NCBI GenBank assembly: GCA_001662425.1
Contig: BDDC01001297.1
Location: 11,399 to 29,151 of the forward strand
DNA from: Chlamydomonas sphaeroides
Taxonomy: Eukaryota; Chlorophyta; Chlorophyceae; Chlamydomonadales; Chlamydomonadaceae
Direction of reading: 5' to 3'
DNA: 17,753 nt
The position numbers and the translations under genes were made by a program. Positions 9,426 to 14,810 of the stretch are shown here, one piece after another. The notes below the pieces were generated by a model that saw only the letters and a list, made by a program, of their open reading frames with translations, ran no database searches and was not told the origin of the DNA. The number at the start of each line of letters is the position of its first letter. Position 1 is the stretch's first letter.

Positions 9426-10383
9426 TCTGCATCCTCATCCTCAGCAGCTGCAGCTGCAGCAGCAGCAGCAGGTCGTGCAGTGGCCAGCGCAGGGCTATGG
9501 CTGGGGCCAGCCGCACGGGGCCACGGGCTTCGAGGCGCAGCAGCCCCTGCCCCTGCCCCTGCAGGGCCATATGCCACAAGTGCAGCTTGCGGTCCAGCCT
9601 CAGACCCAGCCCCAGCCCCAGCCCCAGTGGCAGCCGATGGCCTGGACGCCGCCCACCATGCCGCCCTTCGCTGCCGTGGCCGCGACCACGGCGGGCGCCC
9701 TGCTCGTGCCCGGCAACGCCGCACAGGCCGGCCCGGACCTGCCGCCCGGCCTCGCGCCGCCGCCCGGCGCCATGCCCTCGCCCCGCGCCGCGCCACCTGC
9801 GGGGTACGCTGCGGGACCCAGCTTCGCTCCGCCGCCCGGCCTATCTCCTGTCCGCGGCGCTGCGCCGCCGCTGGGCCCCCTCTCGCCGGGGGCGGCTGCG
9901 GGCGCGCCCCTGGGCCCCGGCCCTGGCGGCCCCGGCATGGCCCCACGGATGTTGGGCGCCGCAGGCGCAGGGGGCCCGGGCGCTTCCCTGCTGCTGGATG
10001 AGTTGGAGGAGGCGGCCCGGGCTGGGCTGGGAGGCGGCGGGGACGAGGGGGACGGCGAAGGCGGCGAGGGCTTTGAGGATGAGGAGGATGACGACGACGG
10101 CTTTGTAGTGCCGCGGAAGCAGCGCCACCGCGCGGGAGTCAACAGCCGGCAGCGCGGCGGCCAGCATCAGGGCGGCAAGCCACCACCGCAGCAGCGGGCG
10201 CCGGGTCAGCAGCCCGGCGCGCAGCCTGCTGCCGCGGCGGCTGGCGGCCGCGGTGGCGGCGGCCCTGGCGCGGGCTGGCAGCGTGGCAACGCCTACGGAG
10301 CGCTGCACGGCATCGGCGCGGGCCCGCTGCCAGGCGGCGGGGGACGCAACAGGGGCGGCAACAGGGGCGGCCGGGGTGGGTAG
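8812..10383 (+). CDS. Gln/Ala-rich prion-like, RGG-ending segment; probably the C-terminus of the helicase gene
   Basis: Open frame of about 523 codons, in the same frame as exon 8663-8811 and separated from it only by the TGA at 8809-8811; it ends at TAG 10381-10383. Order of parts: a helix (AEQVLAAAKYHLLTPAQRAE), an Ala-Gln dipeptide tract, Gln/His/Pro repeats, Pro/Gly-rich disorder with several PPPG and PPGL units, an acidic patch (about 10039-10104: EDEEDDDDGF), a basic patch VPRKQRHR and an RGG tail (NRGGNRGGRGG). This resembles disordered RNA-binding or condensate-type proteins. No AUG lies in frame before 9205 and no poly(A) signal separates it from the helicase exons, so I favour one gene with an in-frame TGA or an overlooked intron (for example 8794-8865). 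A separate gene with its start in an unseen exon is the alternative. Confidence 0.65.
8971..9160 (+). repeat. Ala-Gln dipeptide (GCGCAG) hexanucleotide tract
   Basis: Imperfect tandem GCGCAG / GCGCAA / GCACAG units encode alternating Ala-Gln, interrupted by AQW units and a YAEAQALEQ spacer. The purest run is about 9088-9138. Such a tract could form a long helix or coiled coil, and the DNA is slippage-prone. Confidence 0.85.
9310..9472 (+). repeat. CAG / polyglutamine tract with YLxPHP units
   Basis: Three repeats of a Gln run followed by YLQPHP or YLHPHP, with CAG runs of 4 to 12 codons; the longest is 12 CAG codons at 9388-9423. CATCCT units give the His-Pro repeats. It is in frame with the 8812-10383 segment. 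Length variation between strains or assembly errors are likely here. Confidence 0.85.
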
Positions 10384-11076
10384 GGCGGTGCGGTTGCATT
10401 ATTGTGCACGTTCGCGTTAGGGGAGGATTAGAAAGGCAGGGCGTGGTGCAGGACGTCCCGTTGGTTCAGGATGTACCGTTGGGTTTCTTGTCGTTGTGGG
10501 TGTGGTCCTGCTGGGCGGGCCACGCCGGCCGTCGTGCGTGCTGCGAGTGCGCCCCAGCCAGCGAGCGAGCAGGCGCCCCGGCAGCGAGCGAGCACGTGCG
10601 CCGGTGCTGGGGTAGGGTGGGACGCTGGCCACGAATGCCGTCACACAACCCACTGGGACACACGCTGTTCCGCACGGACGCACAGCGACGACGCAGGGGG
10701 CAAGGGCCGCGAGCGCATGCTGTATGTAGTGGTTTGGACGCTGGCCGCTGGAGCGCGTGCCTTACGCTAGGGTCGCCCACTGCTGCGCGTTGCAGCAGTG
10801 AGCCGTTGCCCCGTTATGAATGTAGGCAGTAAGTGTAAGTTGCTAGCGTGGGTGCCTCGCTTCCAATGCAAGGTTCATGGCTGATGGCAGTGCTCCAGCG
10901 GCTGCTGCCACCGTGCATTGCCTCCGCTTTCCAAGTGGGATAGCTTGGCCGGCTCGCTGTCTCCAGCAGGCGGGCCCCCCGCACCCGTGCAGGTACGGGG
11001 GGCTGTACGCCTGGCGAGCGACGGTAGTAAGCAAGAGGGTGCAGGGCGCTGCAGGGGGGCCGCCCTCGCTGCTGGC
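10384..11076. other. 3' untranslated and intergenic DNA after the + strand gene
   Basis: No open frame here has convincing coding character. The part up to about 10850 is probably the 3'UTR, because the first UGUAA signal on this strand after the TAG at 10381 lies at 10834. From about 10850 to 11076 I see nothing recognisable. Confidence 0.5.
10834..10838 (+). terminator. UGUAA poly(A) signal of the helicase gene
   Basis: TGTAA is the standard poly(A) signal of chlorophyte algae. It lies about 450 bp after the TAG at 10381, and I found no TGTAA between 8811 and 10383. That supports a transcript running through the Gln-rich segment. Cleavage would be expected roughly 10-20 bases downstream. 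Confidence 0.6.
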
Positions 11077-11570
11077 GCCCTGGCATACGCCCTGGCATAC
11101 GCCTTGGCATCAGCCCTGGCATATATACGCCCTGGCATACGCCCTGGCATACGCCCTGGAATAAGCCCTGGCATCAGCCCTGGCACCAGCCCTGGCATCA
11201 GCCCTGGCATACGCCCTGGCATCAGCCCTGGAATAAGCCCTGGCATACGCAATGGCATATGCCCTGGCATACGTACGCCCTGGCATACGCCCTTGCATTT
11301 GCCCTGGCATTTACCCTGGCATTTACCCTGGCATTTACCCTGGCATTTGCCCTGGCGTAAGCCCTGGCATCAGCCCTGGCATACGCCCTGGCATACGCCC
11401 TGGCATACGCCCTGGCATACGCCCTGGCATACGCCCTGGCATTTGCCCTGGCATTTGCCCTGGCATAAGCCCTGGCATAAGCCCTGGCATAAGCCCTGGC
11501 ATACGCCCTGGCATACGCCCTGGCATACGCCCTGGCATACGCCCTGGCATACGCCCTGGCATACGCCCTG
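11077..11570. repeat. 12-bp minisatellite, 40 units (consensus GCCCTGGCATAC)
   Basis: Forty consecutive units occupy 11077-11564, followed by a partial GCCCTG. The core GCCCTGGCA is nearly constant; the last bases vary in runs (TAC, TCA, TAA, TTT), and four successive units have TTT. Two units are 16 bp long, at 11113-11128 (extra ATAT or TATA) and 11261-11276 (extra ACGT or GTAC). It lies in the gap between the two convergent genes. The unit length is a multiple of three and contains no stop, so several frames on both strands stay open (Pro-Gly-Ile-Arg or Tyr-Ala-Arg-Ala repeats); I do not consider these real proteins. Confidence 0.95.
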
Positions 11571-12131
11571 TGTGCGCTGTCATAGCTAGGATGCCGGAAC
11601 ACTCCCGCATCCAACACTAACGAATGAAATACACAAAGCGGCCTCTGCGTGCTGCGCATCGCGAGGCCCGCCGCACACACAGCTCAAACGCCTGCTATGG
11701 GCCGCAGCCATGGGTGCCTGCAAGCCAGCCAAACGTCCCCAAGCTTCCCATGCCCTGCCCTCCATGAGGCAGCCCTTCAGCCGGCACGGTGTATGTGTTC
11801 TTACACAGCAGTGGCGAGTGAGAGGGCAGGTCACGGTTTCGTCGAGGATGCAACCCGCTGTGCCCATGCATCCGCCGATAGCCCCGGGCCCCCTTGCTAC
11901 GCGATCCTGCTGCCGGCTACGTGCACCCATCAAGCTACAGAGATCGATAAACAGAGGAGAGGACGAGGACGCGCCACCCAGTACGACACGCGGCTCCGAC
12001 CTGAGCAGAGGGTGTGAACACACGACTGAGCACTGACGTGATACAGCTGCGTGCCGCGGCATAGATAGATGGGGCACTGCTTGCCGATTGCCCGTCCACG
12101 GGGACGCCAAAAGCACCCAGCAAGCATTGCG
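11571..12131. other. intergenic DNA with no recognisable gene
   Basis: Base composition is more balanced than in the flanking genes. The open frames are short, with random-looking translations and no splice-linked coding pattern. I saw no tRNA-like or rRNA-like structure by eye. Confidence 0.5.
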
Positions 12132-12136
12132 TTACA
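12132..12136 (-). terminator. candidate UGUAA poly(A) signal for the P-domain gene
   Basis: TTACA on the + strand is TGTAA on the - strand. It is the first one I found downstream of the P-domain gene's stop codon, about 1.16 kb away. That implies a long 3'UTR, which is not unusual in green algae; a variant signal nearer the stop codon is equally possible. Confidence 0.35.
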
Positions 12137-13296
12137 TGGTGTGCACGCGAGGTGACGAGCGCAGCAGCCGCCGTGTGTCGCCCACCGCACCGACCGCTGC
12201 GCCGCGCCCGATGACGTGCGTGGGATTGTGATGATGACGTGCGGTGCGGAAGCACGTCAGGGTGCTGCCCACCCGCCCACTGGCAGGCAGACAGGCAGCG
12301 CCCTCGACTGCGCTTCTACACAGTGACCTGGCATTGTGACGCTAACAACACGAAACCCAAGCATCCTCCTCTCCCATATGCAATCCCCTGCCGGGCTCCA
12401 GAAGCCCCAGCACGACGCCGTCGACTACGCACCACACAGGATGAAGGACGCTCACAAGGCGGACAATACGGCATCCCTACAGCTCGTGCACTCAGAAAAA
12501 CGTACCGGGCACGCAGGTCCGCCGCTGACATATGCAGCCGGTGGTGGGTCACAACCAACAGTTCGCTGATCTTCCGCCCGTCGGGCCGTGCGTGGTGTCG
12601 CATGCGCAGCCCCATCCTCACCACACGGCAGCGTCAAGCCACACGCGCGCCACATGCTGCCGGGCTACCTCTCTTATGGCAACTACGGCAGCGCGGCAAC
12701 GAAACCGCAGCCCAGCACAGACAGCACAAAGTCCACGGCATTCGCACCGGAAACGCACCGACCAGAGCCCGAGAGGGGACACAGTGGGCAGAGCCTTCAA
12801 GATCATCACGCAGACGACAACGCATCCCACCCTCATCAATAGATTGGACACCTGTGAATCAGAATCCAGAGATAGCCCCCAGGGATGAACCATGCCGCAT
12901 CATATTCGGCTTTCGTACAACTCATGCAGCACGCCGACTTGCTTGTCGAGGGAGATAAAGGTGTTGTTACGATGCAGGCGTTCCTTGCTTAGGGGCTAGA
13001 CCCTCAGGGTGAGCCGTGTCATTGGCTCGGTGTCTGTATCCATATAGGTAATTGTCGTATGCGCCCGATCCTTCCAATCGTGCGCCATCCCATTCCCCTC
13101 CACTGGTGTGGTGGCCCCGCACACGCGCGCACGCACGTCGTGCCGCTGGCTCGCTCGGCTGCCCGAGTGTGAGGGCACCGGGGTACCAGCAGGCAGCTTT
13201 GCTCCCGACACAGCGCAAACATGCAGCATGCAAACAATGGCTAGGCGCACAATCACTCCAGCAGCGGTGCGGCCGCGTGGCGGGCCCGCATCATCA
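12137..13296 (-). other. probable 3' untranslated region of the P-domain gene
   Basis: This stretch follows the TGA at 13297-13299 on the - strand and precedes the first TGTAA. Open frames are present on both strands, but none has consistent third-position GC or recognisable motifs. No repeat or RNA gene was seen. Confidence 0.4.
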
Positions 13297-14810
13297 TCAC
13301 ACGCCCGTGATCGCCAGGCTCCAGCTGTTGAGGGTGCCGGTGGCGGTGTTGGCGAGAAGGTCGCGCACACCCAGGCGCCAGGTGCCCACCTGCAGAGCGA
13401 GGGTCGGAGGCCGCGGTAGGCAGGCGTCAGCGGATCGGATGCTGGCTGCCGGTGGGGTAGGTAGGTGGTCGGGCCCCCGCCTGCCCGCGGCCCGACTCCG
13501 CTGCTCTACCCTCCTGCGGCATATCAAGCTCCTGCCACAAGCGTTCTCCCATTTTCCCTCCAACTAACGTGCGTGCGTACCGGATTCTGGCCTGTGAATG
13601 TCTGGCTGCTGCTCAGGAATGTCAAGAAGTTCTGCACGCCTGCGGCCGTGGCGAGGGTCGTTTCCTGCCGGGTGGGGATGAGGGGCGGAGCGTTGGGGGG
13701 GGCATGGCGAGGTGAAGGTGGGAGAGCGTTGGGGTCCGTCCCCAGGCGCAGCCGTAGCCCTTGCAGAGGGCGGCCTACCTGGCGCGTGTCAACGATCTTG
13801 AAGACGTGTGTTCCGCTGACCGCCACCCTCACAGAGCTGGCCGGGGCCCACAACCCCACGGCCAACGGCGGCGCTGCGGTCATGTAGACGGGCGACTCGA
13901 GGGTGATGTACACGTCCGTGAAGTTGCTGCGGGGGCAGTGGCATTCATATGACAGAGCAGGCGCAGGGGTGCAGCGAGGAAGGTGAGCAGGGCTGGGTTA
14001 AGCGTTTACAGGCAAGCAATTGAGAGTGTGCGTGCGTGCGTGTGGATGCGTGTTTGTCCGTGCATGTCGAATACCCATATACGCCCATCCGCCCGCGATC
14101 TGCCAAGCCACCGCTGTCGATCTGCCGCACCTGTGGTCCAGGGCTATGGACACAAGGAGCTGCGGCGGCGGGCGACGGCGAGGAAGGACGGCGGGGGTGG
14201 ATGGGGTTCAGGGAAGAGTGTGGGGGAAGGGGGCAGGGGGAAGGGGGAAGGCAGGCAGGGGGGAGAGCGGCGCTCTGTTTCATGGGCGGTGGGGACTCCA
14301 GCCATGCGTGGCGCTTCGGAGGGCATGCAGGGCGAAGCGGCCGCCCTGTCTATCTATGTGTAATCCCCGCTCCACCCACTTGGGTGATGCTGCGGACGGG
14401 GCACCTGCGGGCATGCGCCCCCACACAGGAGGGGAGGGAGGGAGGGATCGGAGGGATCGGAGGGAGGGAGGGAGGGGGCTGAGCGAGGGCAGCCAATGTG
14501 AGAGCCAAACGACGTGCAGGAGGGACGCAGGGCGGTGTGCGTTCCCAGAGGCCAGGGAGCGAGTGACGCTCGCTCGGTGCCGTACATGAGCGGGCGGCGG
14601 CCAGGTGCGGTGTGTTGTGGTGCGGTGTGAATGGCGCTATCTGCGTGCGTGTTGCGGCCAGCGCTACCCACGCCGCTGCCAAGGTGAAGTCGCTGGATGC
14701 GGCCCAGGAGTGGTTGAAGCGCTGGCCCAGGGTGCCCGAGGCGAGCGTGCAGGTGGTGGTGACCGGCGGCAGCGGCGGGCGTGGCGCCGGTGCCGGTGGC
14801 GAAAGACGGA
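13297..14810 (-). other. short Pro-rich linker 2 and P domain 3 (C-terminus)
   Basis: Starts after a GTTTCAG acceptor with RLSPPAPAPRPPLPPV, then TTTCTLASGTLGQRFNHSW. Next come two tiny exons, 14404-14380 (CPVRSITQ) and 14159-14131 (LLVSIALDH), joined in phase to NFTDVYITLESPVYM and THVFKIVDT. The end is SSSQTFTGQNP spliced to VGTWRLGVRD and TGTLNSWSLAITG, then stop. This aligns block by block with P domain 2, including the cysteine before the second strand. The protein ends directly at the domain boundary with no tail or membrane anchor. Confidence 0.75.

Noticed and set aside
11077..11564. CRISPR array
   Set aside because: The units are directly adjacent 12-mers with no spacers, in a eukaryotic intron-rich context. 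It is a minisatellite.
10918..11680. Open frames with Pro-Gly-Ile-Arg, Pro-Trp-His-Thr or Tyr-Ala-Arg-Ala repeats as collagen-like proteins
   Set aside because: They are by-products of a 12-bp repeat that contains no stop codon. The two 16-bp units break each frame, flanking sequence lacks coding character, and both strands are equally open.
11571..13296. Short open frames on both strands in the intergenic region as small genes
   Set aside because: No consistent codon bias, no splice-linked extensions and no recognisable motifs. tRNA- or rRNA-like structure was also looked for by eye and not found.
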